Below, piece after piece: positions 29,824 through 38,418 of a DNA stretch of 64,000 nt. Position numbers and translations under genes: made by a program. Below the pieces are notes generated by a model. That model saw only the letters and a list, made by a program, of their open reading frames with translations, was not told where the DNA came from and searched no databases. The stretch covers positions 3,124,749 to 3,188,748 of the forward strand of contig CP143548.1 in NCBI GenBank assembly GCA_037015955.1, written 5' to 3'. Numbering within the stretch: the first letter of the stretch is position 1; each line of letters starts with the position of its first letter. Source of the DNA: Lachnospiraceae bacterium JLR.KK008 (GTDB taxonomy: Bacteria; Bacillota; Clostridia; Lachnospirales; Lachnospiraceae).

Positions 29824-29884
29824 TTTCATACACAGAGAAAATTTCTCTTCTCAATGACAGACAGGAGCATATTGGGAGTTTTAT

Positions 29885-31369
29885 ATGAAAAAATGTAAAA
29901 AACGAGTTTTTTGTTTGGGAATGGGTATTTTGCTTGCTGCGCATGTAAGCATATCCAGCAGTTTTGTTTCCAATGCCACAGACTATGCGGCAGAGGAGGA
30001 GGCGAGAAAAGCGCTTCCGATCGCTTCTAACAGTTATGAAGAATGGCCCGATGGACCAGCAGTGGGAGCTCAGGGTGCTATTTTGATGGAAGCAGAGACA
30101 GGAACCATTCTTTATGAGAAAAATATTTATGAACATCTGTATCCTGCGAGTGTGACTAAAATATTGACTTGTCTGATCGGTGTGGAAAACTGTCAGATGG
30201 ATGAAACAATTACCATGTCAAAAGAGGCGGTATTCAGTATACCGAGAGACAGTTCCAATGTCGGTCTGGATGTCGGAGAACAGATTACAGTCGAACAGTG
30301 TCTGTATGGGATTCTGGTCGGTTCGGCAAATGAAGCGGCGAATGCACTTGCGGAGCATGTGAGCGGCACGATGGAAGATTTTGCATCTTTGATGAATGAA
30401 CGGGCAAAAGAGCTGGGATGCGAAAATTCTAATTTTGTGACTACGAACGGACTGCATGATGAGAATCATTATACTTGTCCATATGATCTGGCGTTGATCG
30501 CGCAGAAATTTTTTGACAATGAACTGTTGTGTAAGATGTCATCAACTCCAACCTATCAGATTCCGCAGTCACCGACACAGCCGGATGATGATCTGATTAT
30601 CAACACCCATAATAAATTGTTGTTTCCTGGAGGAAAATATAATTACGATTATATTGTTGGCAGTAAGACAGGTTACACGAATGATTCCAGACAGACACTT
30701 GTCAGTTGTGCGGAAAAAGATGGCATGAAATTGATCTGTGTCGTGATGAGAGAAGAGTCTCCTCATCAGTTTGACGATACGATCAGTTTGTTTGAGTATG
30801 GATTTTCGAATTTTCAGAAGTTAAATATTGCGGCAAATGAAACAGAGTATACGGTAGATAACAACGATTTTTTCCAGACAGAAAATGATGTATTTGGCGC
30901 TTCCAATCCGATCTTATCGATCAGCCCGACTGACAGTGTTGTTATTCCGATTACAGCCGTGTTTGATGATATGGATTCCGAATTGATCTATGATACGGTT
31001 TCAGCAAACTCGGTGGCGTCGATTCAATATACGTATCATGGCATCCCGGTTGGTTCTGCTACGGTGGAACTGGCTGAAGAACAGATAGAAAATACGTTCG
31101 ATTTTGAAAATCAAAATGTTTTGGAAAATGAAGAAAACGCATCTGAACCGGAAACGGAAGAGGATGCGTCAAAACCCAAAGAAAAGATCGTATTTGTCAA
31201 TGTAAGAACAGTCATAGCCTGGATCATTGGTATCGCAGGATTCTTTATTCTCCTCTGTGTGATCAAAGCAATTATCGACAATTATCAATTTGCAAAAAGA
31301 AGAAAAGAAAGAGTCAGACATAAAAAAAGAAAAAGAATTCGTTCTGAATTTGATGACTTTAACTTTTAA
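29885..31369 (+). CDS. D-alanyl-D-alanine carboxypeptidase (S11 family)
   Basis: A low-molecular-weight penicillin-binding protein of 494 aa that trims the terminal D-Ala of peptidoglycan stem peptides outside the cell. A signal peptide is at about 1-32. The active-site triad is complete: Ser89-x-x-Lys92 (PASVTKILT), Ser147-Ala-Asn149, and Lys261-Thr-Gly263. After the catalytic domain comes a beta-rich PBP5-like domain, an acidic linker (about 400-430), and a C-terminal membrane segment (about 440-465) with a strongly basic tail. Thus it is anchored at the C-terminus by a true transmembrane helix instead of an amphipathic one. It resembles DacF/DacB types; the exact symbol is unsure. Confidence 0.93.
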   Translation: MKKCKKRVFCLGMGILLAAHVSISSSFVSNATDYAAEEEARKALPIASNSYEEWPDGPAVGAQGAILMEAETGTILYEKNIYEHLYPASVTKILTCLIGVENCQMDETITMSKEAVFSIPRDSSNVGLDVGEQITVEQCLYGILVGSANEAANALAEHVSGTMEDFASLMNERAKELGCENSNFVTTNGLHDENHYTCPYDLALIAQKFFDNELLCKMSSTPTYQIPQSPTQPDDDLIINTHNKLLFPGGKYNYDYIVGSKTGYTNDSRQTLVSCAEKDGMKLICVVMREESPHQFDDTISLFEYGFSNFQKLNIAANETEYTVDNNDFFQTENDVFGASNPILSISPTDSVVIPITAVFDDMDSELIYDTVSANSVASIQYTYHGIPVGSATVELAEEQIENTFDFENQNVLENEENASEPETEEDASKPKEKIVFVNVRTVIAWIIGIAGFFILLCVIKAIIDNYQFAKRRKERVRHKKRKRIRSEFDDFNF

Positions 31370-31385
31370 TTACAAAATAGAGATG

Positions 31386-32342
31386 TCAGGAAGATTTGGC
31401 ACGAATCCGCTTCTGTTTCCGAAGCTCTCTTGCCTTATCCTGGCGTTCTCTTATTTTTTTTACATCATCCTCAGAAATAAATTTTAAAGTTTTTACAACA
31501 TAGATTCCTTCTTCATCCGCATCTTTTCGTATGCGGATTTTTCCTTTCATATAGCCATGTTTATCACAAAGAGAAATACTATAGTAGTGCTTCCCGTTGG
31601 GCGTGAACCAACGTACTTTCCGCTTAATGTTTTTATGACAATAATAACATTTTGTGCTGCATACTTCACGGTCTCGCAAGGCTTCCTGCTTATCTGCAAA
31701 CTTCCGCGAAATATATTTGAAATAATCGTCGAAAACAATATGGATTTCTTCTTTTCGGTTTCGTGGTTTGTGAAAAAGATCAAATGATATTTTTTTTTCA
31801 GCTTCTGTATCCAGTTTTGCCAGTATCTTAGCCGTATAGTAGGCGTCACTGAACGCTCTGTGAAAAGGAATATCTTTTTCTACCTGTAAATAATCAATCG
31901 CATATTCGAGAGCACGACGTGATTTTCCATCTTCATAGACAATGCTGAAAAGTTTCTGGACATCCAGAAAGCGAAGAGGACCATTGGCAATCGGTTCCAT
32001 GTGATAATAAGCCATATTGCGTTGAAGCTGCGTAAGATCCAGAGGTCCCCAGGTACAAAACATTATATCATCGCCGCACCATTGGAGGAAACGATTCGAT
32101 ACATGGACAAAATCATCTGCATTTTTCAACTCATCTATCTGCAGATGAATGAGTTTACTGGTAATTTTGTGCATCTTTTTGTATACATGAGGACGTATCA
32201 GTTCACTGAAGCGGTCTGTCATGCGTTTCTGATGATCGAGCTTTACAGCGCCGATTTCGATAATCTCAAAGGGGAGTTCTTTGATCTCCCCCTCGGGATA
32301 ACTGCTCTGGTTCCATTCCAGATCAAAAACGATATAATTCAT
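31386..32342 (-). CDS. DEDDh 3'-5' exonuclease with C-terminal zinc-finger-like region
   Basis: A 318-aa protein. The N-terminal exonuclease domain (about 1-185) has FDLEWN with Asp7 and Glu9, the WGPLDLTQL motif with its Asp, and HRAFSDAYYTAKIL with the catalytic His and last Asp. The C-terminal part has CSTKCYYC, followed by a later Cys-Asp-Lys-His, a possible zinc site, and a very basic end (RELRKQKRIRAKSS). It resembles the KapD/ERI-like group and may act on RNA; the substrate is unknown. Its start overlaps the glgX stop by 4 nt, so the two are coupled. Confidence 0.82.
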   Translation of the reverse strand: MNYIVFDLEWNQSSYPEGEIKELPFEIIEIGAVKLDHQKRMTDRFSELIRPHVYKKMHKITSKLIHLQIDELKNADDFVHVSNRFLQWCGDDIMFCTWGPLDLTQLQRNMAYYHMEPIANGPLRFLDVQKLFSIVYEDGKSRRALEYAIDYLQVEKDIPFHRAFSDAYYTAKILAKLDTEAEKKISFDLFHKPRNRKEEIHIVFDDYFKYISRKFADKQEALRDREVCSTKCYYCHKNIKRKVRWFTPNGKHYYSISLCDKHGYMKGKIRIRKDADEEGIYVVKTLKFISEDDVKKIRERQDKARELRKQKRIRAKSS

Positions 32343-34468
32343 CGTTTGCTCCTTCCTGTAAAAATAGCTACACTTCGATCTTTCATTAAAAATTCATTTT
32401 CAACTCCCGGGCAGTCACTGACGTCAAAAAAGAGTTCTTTTTCATTGGAAATGCCTGTATCTACCATTAAATTCCAGGAATAGCCTTCCGGAAGTATCGG
32501 AAGATAGATCGTGCAAGGCTCCCAGTAAGCGTTAATGCAAAAGTAAACAATATCTTCTTCTCGTTTTTCTCTGTTATATCCGGTATAGAGGATTCCCAGA
32601 GTTCTTGTGTTTTCATTTGTCTCCGAGAAATCAGGAGCGCCATTGTGGATGCTGATAAAGTCGTAGCCGGTACCGGACGGTTCCAGATCATTACGGATGA
32701 TCGGATGATCCTTACGGAAAGCAATCATATATTTGAAAAAGCGATAGATGTCATGATTCTTCTCAAGCAGACTCCAGTCCAGCCAGGAAATAATATTATC
32801 CTGGCAATAAGCATTATTATTGCCAAACTGTGTATTGCCAAATTCATCTCCCGCCAGAAACATTGGGGTGCCACGGCTGCACAGCAGTACCGCACAGGCG
32901 TTTTTTATCATCTTCTTGCGCAGTCCAATAATCTGTGGATCGTCAGTCTCACCTTCGACACCACAGTTCCAGCTTCTGTTGTCGTCGCTGCCATCTGTAT
33001 TGTTCCAGCCGTTCTCTTCATTATGCTTTTGATTATAAGCATATAAATCATAGAGCGGAAAACCGTCATGGCAGGTGATAAAGTTGACAGATGAATTGTG
33101 TTCTTCTCCATAAGTTCCGTAGAGATCAGGAGAACCGATGATTCGCAGTACGGCTTCCGGGGCTGCCCAAATATCACCCTTCAGATAATTTCGCAGACAA
33201 TCTCTGTATTTTCCGTTCCATTCTGCCCAGCGGTTCCAGGAAGGAAAACTGCCGACCTGATAAAGCCCACCTGCATCCCAGGCCTCCGCGATCAGTTTCG
33301 TCGAACCGAGAATAGGATCAAAGGCCAGTTGTTTTAAGAGAGGAGGATTATTCATTGGAGATCCGTCCTCGTTGCGCCCTAAAATTGTCGCCAGATCAAA
33401 ACGAAATCCATCAATGCGGTAATCAGTTACCCAATAGCGCAGACACTCCAGAATCATCTGCTGTACGACGGGATGATTACAGTTCAGTGTATTTCCGCAG
33501 CCGCTGAAATTATAGTAATGACCGTCCGGCGTCAACATGTAATAAATGTTGTTGTCAAATCCCTTAAAAGAAATATAGGGTCCCCGCTCATTGCCTTCTG
33601 CCGTATGATTGAATACGACATCAAGGATCACTTCGATTCCATTTGTTTTCAGATCCCGGATCAGTTCCTTTAACTTCGTACCTTCACGGTTATACTCTCT
33701 GTTGGAATTATAACTGGTATTGGGAGCGAAGAAACTGACCGAATTGTAACCCCAATAGTCAAGTAACTGCTTGCCGTTTACGGTTCTCTTATCCCTAGTC
33801 TCATCAAATTCGAAGATAGGCATCAGTTCCACGGCGTTGACACCCAGATCTTTCAGATAAGGGATCTTTTCACGCAGTCCGGAGAAAGTGCCGGGATAAG
33901 TGACGCCGGAAGACTCATCCATCGTAAAGCCCCTCACATGAAGCTCGTAGATGATAAGGTCATTCATTGGAATAAATGACTGCTTCTCTGTGCCCCAGTC
34001 AAAGTTATTGCGTACTACTCTTCCGCGATATCCCTTCTGGTTGGAAGACATACCCCAGTCGCTCTGTCCGGCAACCGCCTTGGCATAGGGATCGAGCAGG
34101 ATGCGCGTCTTGTCAAAGATAAGTCCTTTTTTCGGGTCATAAGGACCGTCCATACGATAAGCATATTCAAATTCTTCGATCTTCAGACCAAATACGATCA
34201 TGGAATATACGTTACCAATCCGATAGTGCTCGGGAAACGGGATGACAGCAAAAGGTTCCTGACTGCCTTTGTGAAAGAGAAGCAGTTCACAGGAAGTGGC
34301 GCTTCTTGACTGGACCGTAAAATTGACACAACTGTTTGAGAGAGCGGTTGCTCCGTTCTGCTCATAAAATCCGGGACGGACTTCATATCCGTTGATAATA
34401 TCCAGAGCTTTCAGCTCCGGTACAGGTAAGGCAATCGAGGTGAGCTGCATTGAATTATTTTCTGTCAT
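32339..34468 (-). CDS. glgX: Glycogen debranching enzyme / isoamylase-type GH13 (GlgX)
   Basis: A 709-aa cytoplasmic enzyme that hydrolyses alpha-1,6 branches of glycogen or limit dextrins. The N-terminal beta-sandwich (CBM48) spans about 25-160. The catalytic barrel has VVFNH (284-288), DGFRFD with the nucleophile Asp358, AEAWDAG with acid Glu395, and FITCHDGF for the last conserved Asp. No signal peptide. The exonuclease gene is coupled downstream. No other glycogen genes are in the window. Confidence 0.92.
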   Translation of the reverse strand: MTENNSMQLTSIALPVPELKALDIINGYEVRPGFYEQNGATALSNSCVNFTVQSRSATSCELLLFHKGSQEPFAVIPFPEHYRIGNVYSMIVFGLKIEEFEYAYRMDGPYDPKKGLIFDKTRILLDPYAKAVAGQSDWGMSSNQKGYRGRVVRNNFDWGTEKQSFIPMNDLIIYELHVRGFTMDESSGVTYPGTFSGLREKIPYLKDLGVNAVELMPIFEFDETRDKRTVNGKQLLDYWGYNSVSFFAPNTSYNSNREYNREGTKLKELIRDLKTNGIEVILDVVFNHTAEGNERGPYISFKGFDNNIYYMLTPDGHYYNFSGCGNTLNCNHPVVQQMILECLRYWVTDYRIDGFRFDLATILGRNEDGSPMNNPPLLKQLAFDPILGSTKLIAEAWDAGGLYQVGSFPSWNRWAEWNGKYRDCLRNYLKGDIWAAPEAVLRIIGSPDLYGTYGEEHNSSVNFITCHDGFPLYDLYAYNQKHNEENGWNNTDGSDDNRSWNCGVEGETDDPQIIGLRKKMIKNACAVLLCSRGTPMFLAGDEFGNTQFGNNNAYCQDNIISWLDWSLLEKNHDIYRFFKYMIAFRKDHPIIRNDLEPSGTGYDFISIHNGAPDFSETNENTRTLGILYTGYNREKREEDIVYFCINAYWEPCTIYLPILPEGYSWNLMVDTGISNEKELFFDVSDCPGVENEFLMKDRSVAIFTGRSKR

Positions 34469-34576
34469 ATATCATTCCCTCTTATACAATCATGTGATTA
34501 TGTTTACAAGTTTTTTTTATTTTATCACAAAGAATATTCATTTCCTACATTTTTCAAAAAATTGTTCTTTCAGTAT

Positions 34577-34605
34577 TTGATTTTATAAAATAAGTGTTGT
34601 AGAAT
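34577..34605 (+). promoter_or_regulatory. trmB promoter
   Basis: TTGATT (34577-34582), 17 nt, TAGAAT (34600-34605), 24 nt before the ATG. Confidence 0.6.
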
Positions 34606-34629
34606 ACATACAGTAAAGTGAGGAAAATT

Positions 34630-35286
34630 ATGCGTTTAAGAAATATACCCGGTTCCCAGGATGTGATTGATCATAGCCCATACGTTATCAAAGATGCGGA
34701 AAAAAGGAGAGGATCATGGAGAGAGCTTTTTAGGAATGATCATCCGCTTCATATCGAAGTAGGAATGGGAAAAGGCAGGTTCCTGATGGAGCTGGCAGCC
34801 CGTAATCCTGATATAAATTTTGTCGGCATTGAGCGCTATACAAGCGTGCTTCTGCGGGCATTGCAAAAAGTGGAGAGACTGCAGGAAACAGAGAACAAAA
34901 CGCTCCCCAATCTTTTATTCATATGTGCGGATGCGTCTGGCCTGGAAGAGATATTTGCAGAAGGAGAAGTATCAAAAATATATTTGAATTTCTCCGACCC
35001 ATGGCCGAAAGACAGACATGCCAGGCGAAGGCTGCCGTCGCGGGAATTTTTGGCCAGATACGATAAGATTCTGAAAAAAGACGGCAGACTGGAATTTAAG
35101 ACAGACAACAAGGCATTGTTTGAATTTGCCATAGGAGAATTGGAACCTGCGGGATGGAGAGCGGAGAAGATTACTCATGACCTGTATGCGGATCATGAGA
35201 TGATGAGGGGAAATGTGATGACAGAATATGAAGAGAAATTCTCCTCTGCAGGAAATCCTATTTATAAATATATTATTTACAGGTAA
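34630..35286 (+). CDS. trmB: tRNA (guanine46-N7) methyltransferase TrmB
   Basis: Methylates G46 in the variable loop of tRNA using SAM. The start ATG 34630 (MRLRNIPGS) follows GAGG at 6 nt; a start four codons earlier is less well placed. The product is 218 aa. The SAM-binding EVGMGKGRFLMELA (about 43-56), FVGIERY and the signature LNFSDPWPKDRHARRRL are all present. It lies upstream of trxA with its own promoter. Confidence 0.96.
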   Translation: MRLRNIPGSQDVIDHSPYVIKDAEKRRGSWRELFRNDHPLHIEVGMGKGRFLMELAARNPDINFVGIERYTSVLLRALQKVERLQETENKTLPNLLFICADASGLEEIFAEGEVSKIYLNFSDPWPKDRHARRRLPSREFLARYDKILKKDGRLEFKTDNKALFEFAIGELEPAGWRAEKITHDLYADHEMMRGNVMTEYEEKFSSAGNPIYKYIIYR

Positions 35287-35332
35287 CAATAATAAATAAA
35301 AAAGTAAAAAAATAGAAAGGATGGTACAAAAT

Positions 35333-35653
35333 ATGGAATACAAATTTACAGACGCGGATTTTACACAGGAGGTATTACAATCGGATATTCCCGTTCTGGT
35401 TGATTTCTATGCGGACTGGTGTGGTCCCTGTAAGATGATGGCGCCGATTGTAAAAGAATTAGCGGAACAGTATAGCGGAAAAATAAAAGTTGGTAAAATC
35501 AATGTAGATGAAAATCCGGAAACGTCCGCTAAATATAAAGTAATGTCAATTCCCACGTTTCTTTTCTTTCAAAATGGGGAGAAGAAAGAATCTGTTGTAG
35601 GTGCGGTCTCTAAAAATGATTTGCAGAATGCGATTCAAAAAGTGTTAATATAG
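35333..35653 (+). CDS. trxA: Thioredoxin
   Basis: A 106-aa disulfide reductase with the active-site WCGPC and the cis-proline segment MSIPTFLFF. I start at ATG 35333 (MEYKFTDADF), since AGAAAGGATGG lies upstream; an ATG at 35321 directly abuts that ribosome binding site. A hairpin terminator follows, then immediately the antiporter operon. No thioredoxin reductase is nearby. Confidence 0.95.
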   Translation: MEYKFTDADFTQEVLQSDIPVLVDFYADWCGPCKMMAPIVKELAEQYSGKIKVGKINVDENPETSAKYKVMSIPTFLFFQNGEKKESVVGAVSKNDLQNAIQKVLI

Positions 35654-35661
35654 GGGGCTGA

Positions 35662-35699
35662 TGCACCGATGATTTTATCACCGGTGCACGGCTCTTTTT
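35662..35699 (+). terminator. Terminator between trxA and the antiporter operon
   Basis: TGCACCG (35662-35668) pairs with CGGTGCA (35682-35688), followed by T5 at 35695-35699. It ends only 15 nt before the ATG of the first antiporter gene, leaving no room for a promoter after it. Either the operon promoter lies within trxA or the hairpin regulates read-through. Confidence 0.65.
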
Positions 35700-35714
35700 C
35701 ACGGAGGATTTATT

Positions 35715-36194
35715 ATGTTTTTCGTTTTTCTAATTATGTGGATTATTTTCAATGGTAATTTCACATTGGAGATCTTTTTGTTTGGCATCGTGATAGCGGC
35801 TTTGATGTACGCATTTATCTGCAAATTTATGGATTTCAGCATACATAAGGATATGATACTCGGCAAGAATCTGATCCTGGTTTTACGGTATTTTGTTATT
35901 TTGATCACTGAGATCCTGAAAGCCAATATTGCGACGATGAAATTGCTGTTTTCTGAAAAAGAGGAAATCGAACCGGTACTCGTACGTTTTCGTACAAATT
36001 TGAAAGCGAAGACGACGAGAGTACTTCTGGCGAATTCCATTACGCTGACACCGGGTACGATCACAGTGTCTCTGGAAGGAAATGAACTGCAGGTTCATTG
36101 TCTGGATAAATCACTGGCGGAAGGTCTCGAGGACTGTATCTTTGTTAAAGAACTCGAAAAATTAGAGAAGGTGAATGAAATATGGATACGTTGA
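35715..36194 (+). CDS. mnhE: Mrp-type cation/proton antiporter subunit E
   Basis: A 159-aa membrane protein with two or three N-terminal membrane segments and a soluble C-terminal domain. The conserved LLANSITLTPGTITV segment (about 103-117) is diagnostic of MnhE/MrpE. CGGAGG precedes the start. It is the first gene of a ten-gene operon in which most neighbours overlap. In Mrp complexes this subunit is needed for assembly but is not the ion-pumping unit. Confidence 0.93.
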   Translation: MFFVFLIMWIIFNGNFTLEIFLFGIVIAALMYAFICKFMDFSIHKDMILGKNLILVLRYFVILITEILKANIATMKLLFSEKEEIEPVLVRFRTNLKAKTTRVLLANSITLTPGTITVSLEGNELQVHCLDKSLAEGLEDCIFVKELEKLEKVNEIWIR

Positions 36195-36499
36195 CAAATG
36201 TACAGAATATTGTCTATATTGGCGCATTGATTATCCTGGCTGTTATGCTTATGCTCTGTCTGCTCCGGGCAATCCTGGGGCCGCATGTAGCTGACCGCAT
36301 CGTGGCTGTCAATATGATGGGAACAATGGTTATGGTCATGATCTCCATATTGGCGATGAAAATGAAAGAAGGGTATCTGATTGATATTTGTCTGATCTAC
36401 GCTATGATCAGTTTCCTTTCCGTAATCGTGATCACTAAAGTATATATGGGTGTATACAGAGAAAAGAAGATGAGAAAAAAGGAGGAGCACAATGTTTGA
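36182..36499 (+). CDS. mnhF: Mrp-type antiporter subunit F
   Basis: A 105-aa protein with three membrane helices and the conserved RAILGPHVADRIVAVNMMG segment (about 29-47). It overlaps mnhE by 13 nt and mnhG by 8 nt. The C-terminus is highly charged and cytoplasmic. Confidence 0.93.
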   Translation: MDTLTNVQNIVYIGALIILAVMLMLCLLRAILGPHVADRIVAVNMMGTMVMVMISILAMKMKEGYLIDICLIYAMISFLSVIVITKVYMGVYREKKMRKKEEHNV

Positions 36500-36815
36500 A
36501 TGGATCAGATTTATTATCGGCGCCTGCTTTCTTTTGACAGGAATTGTTATATTCGGGATTGAACTGTATGGTGTATTTCATTATCGTTATGTACTGAACA
36601 GAATGCATACTGCCGCCATTGGAGATACATTGGGGATTGGTGTCTGTCTGATCGGACTGATGATTATCAGTGGATTTCATTTTACTACATTAAAAATTTT
36701 ACTGATTATCATTTTTCTCTGGTGTGTGTCTCCGGTGTCCTCTCATCTGATTTCCAGACTGGAAGTGACGACCAATGAAAATTTGGATGAGTACGTGGAG
36801 GTAGAGGAGAAATGA
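36492..36815 (+). CDS. mnhG: Mrp-type antiporter subunit G
   Basis: A 107-aa protein with three membrane helices and the family pattern YRYVLNRMHTAAIGDTLG (about 34-51). It overlaps mnhF by 8 nt and the following gene by 4 nt. The role in the Mrp complex is structural. Confidence 0.92.
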   Translation: MFEWIRFIIGACFLLTGIVIFGIELYGVFHYRYVLNRMHTAAIGDTLGIGVCLIGLMIISGFHFTTLKILLIIIFLWCVSPVSSHLISRLEVTTNENLDEYVEVEEK

Positions 36816-37093
36816 CCGTATTTACCTGTTTATTAATGGGATTTTTGATTATCTGTGCAATCTCTGTCAGTCTGTCCAAGAATTTATTAAATTCTATTTT
36901 AATTTATATGTCTTTTAGTCTGATTATGTCGATTATATGGGTTAATTTGGAATCTCCGGATTTGGCGATCACAGAGGCAGCAGTGGGAGCCGGCGTTACC
37001 AGTATTTTATTTTTCGTTACATTGAAGAAAATACATGCAATAGACGGAAAGGAGCAGAGCGATGAGCAGAAGGAAGACGGAAAAGGAATATGA
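36812..37093 (+). CDS. MbhD-like / DUF4040 subunit (equivalent to part of MrpA)
   Basis: A 93-aa protein with three membrane helices and the conserved sequence SPDLAITEAAVGAGVTS (about 50-66), which marks the MbhD family and the C-terminal part of long MrpA proteins. Here it is a separate gene, as in archaeal Mbh-type operons. It overlaps mnhG by 4 nt and the next gene by 32 nt. Confidence 0.88.
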   Translation: MTVFTCLLMGFLIICAISVSLSKNLLNSILIYMSFSLIMSIIWVNLESPDLAITEAAVGAGVTSILFFVTLKKIHAIDGKEQSDEQKEDGKGI

Positions 37094-38042
37094 GAAGACA
37101 TTTGCTTATCATTTTTTCCGTTGGTTAAGCGGGGAGAAAGATCCTTATCTTGGAGAAGTGGAAATGCAGCCGCAGATTCCATTCAGCGAGACGGAAGAAG
37201 AAGTGGAAGAGCGAGTGCGTGAGAGAACGCGTCTTTTTTCAAAAATATATGGAACCGTAAAAAACAGAGAAATCAAGCGTCTTGAAGTCGGTTATAAGGT
37301 GGCAAGTATAATTTTCTGTTGTATTCTGATTTATCTGCTTTTACTGACAGTATCTTATCTGCCCCCGACCAATGAGCCGCAAAGGCCGGTCAATAATGAG
37401 GTCGCGCAGCGTTATATTGAAAAGGGACTTCAGGAAACCGGGGCGATTAACATTGTCAGCGGTATGATTCTGGATTACAGAGCTTTTGATACATTGGGGG
37501 AATCTCATGTATTATTCGTAGCCACAATGACAGTATTGATTCTTCTTCGTCTGGACAAGAAGAAAAAAGATGGAAAAGGTATCTCGATACAGGAAGCGGA
37601 AGTCAATGACCGTATCTATGAACCGAAAAATGATGCGATCCTGCAGATGGCAGCTTATATTTTAGTGCCGATTATTATAATCTTTGGTATTTATGTAATT
37701 TTAAACGGACATCTGGGGCCCGGCGGCGGATTTTCCGGCGGCGCTATCATTGGCGCGGGTCTGATCTTATATCTGAATGCGTTTGGATTTCAGAAAACGG
37801 AACGGTTTTTTACAGAGAAGACTTATAAGTGGATCTGTTTCGGTTCCCTGTCGTTTTATTGTGTTGCCAAGAGTTATTCTTTTTATACGGGAGCAAATCA
37901 CCTGCACAGTATCATACCCAAAGGAACACCGGGGGCTATCCTGAGCAGTGGACTGATTTTACCTTTGAATATCGCGGTGGGACTGGTTGTTGCCTGCACG
38001 ATGTATGCTTTTTACGCGATGTTCCGAAAGGGGGGTTTTTAA
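37062..38042 (+). CDS. Fused MbhE-like and MnhB-type antiporter subunit
   Basis: A 326-aa membrane protein that combines two modules. An N-terminal charged region of about 75 residues precedes one membrane segment and an MbhE-like part containing ETGAINIVSGMILDYRAFDT (about 127-146). The C-terminal MnhB-type domain has GHLGPGGGFSGGAIIGAGLI (about 218-237) and ends FRKGGF. In many Mrp systems these modules belong to MrpA and MrpB. The start ATG 37062 follows AAAGGAG. The overlap with the previous gene is 32 nt. Confidence 0.87.
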   Translation: MSRRKTEKEYEKTFAYHFFRWLSGEKDPYLGEVEMQPQIPFSETEEEVEERVRERTRLFSKIYGTVKNREIKRLEVGYKVASIIFCCILIYLLLLTVSYLPPTNEPQRPVNNEVAQRYIEKGLQETGAINIVSGMILDYRAFDTLGESHVLFVATMTVLILLRLDKKKKDGKGISIQEAEVNDRIYEPKNDAILQMAAYILVPIIIIFGIYVILNGHLGPGGGFSGGAIIGAGLILYLNAFGFQKTERFFTEKTYKWICFGSLSFYCVAKSYSFYTGANHLHSIIPKGTPGAILSSGLILPLNIAVGLVVACTMYAFYAMFRKGGF

Positions 38043-38043
38043 G

Positions 38044-38418
38044 ATGGGCAGCAATTTATTTGTAAATTATGGAGAAGCAGTGGCAACCATTTTGTTTGGC
38101 ATTGGTTTCGGGAATCTGCTGCTTCAGCAAAATCTGATTAAAAAGATTATTGGTCTCAATATTATGGACTGTGCCATTTATCTGTTTCTGGCAGAGAAGG
38201 GATATATCGCGGGCAGGGCGGCTCCGATCGTCGTCGATGGTGTACAGAGTGTGGAAGCCTATATCAATCCGATTCCAAGCGGCCTTGTGCTGACGGGTAT
38301 CGTTGTTTCGGTCTCGGTCTCCGCATTGATGTTATCGCTGACGATCCGTCTGTACCGCAGGTATCATACGCTCGATCTCGATCAGATTTCTCTGGTGATG
38401 AAAAGGGAGGGACAGTAA
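38044..38418 (+). CDS. mnhC: Mrp-type antiporter subunit C (NuoK-like)
   Basis: A 124-aa NuoK-homologous protein with three membrane helices. The conserved GLNIMDCAIYLFLAEKGY segment is at about residues 37-54. ATG 38044 lies 1 nt after the previous stop and follows a run of Gs that serves as ribosome binding site. The next gene starts directly at 38419. Confidence 0.92.
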   Translation: MGSNLFVNYGEAVATILFGIGFGNLLLQQNLIKKIIGLNIMDCAIYLFLAEKGYIAGRAAPIVVDGVQSVEAYINPIPSGLVLTGIVVSVSVSALMLSLTIRLYRRYHTLDLDQISLVMKREGQ

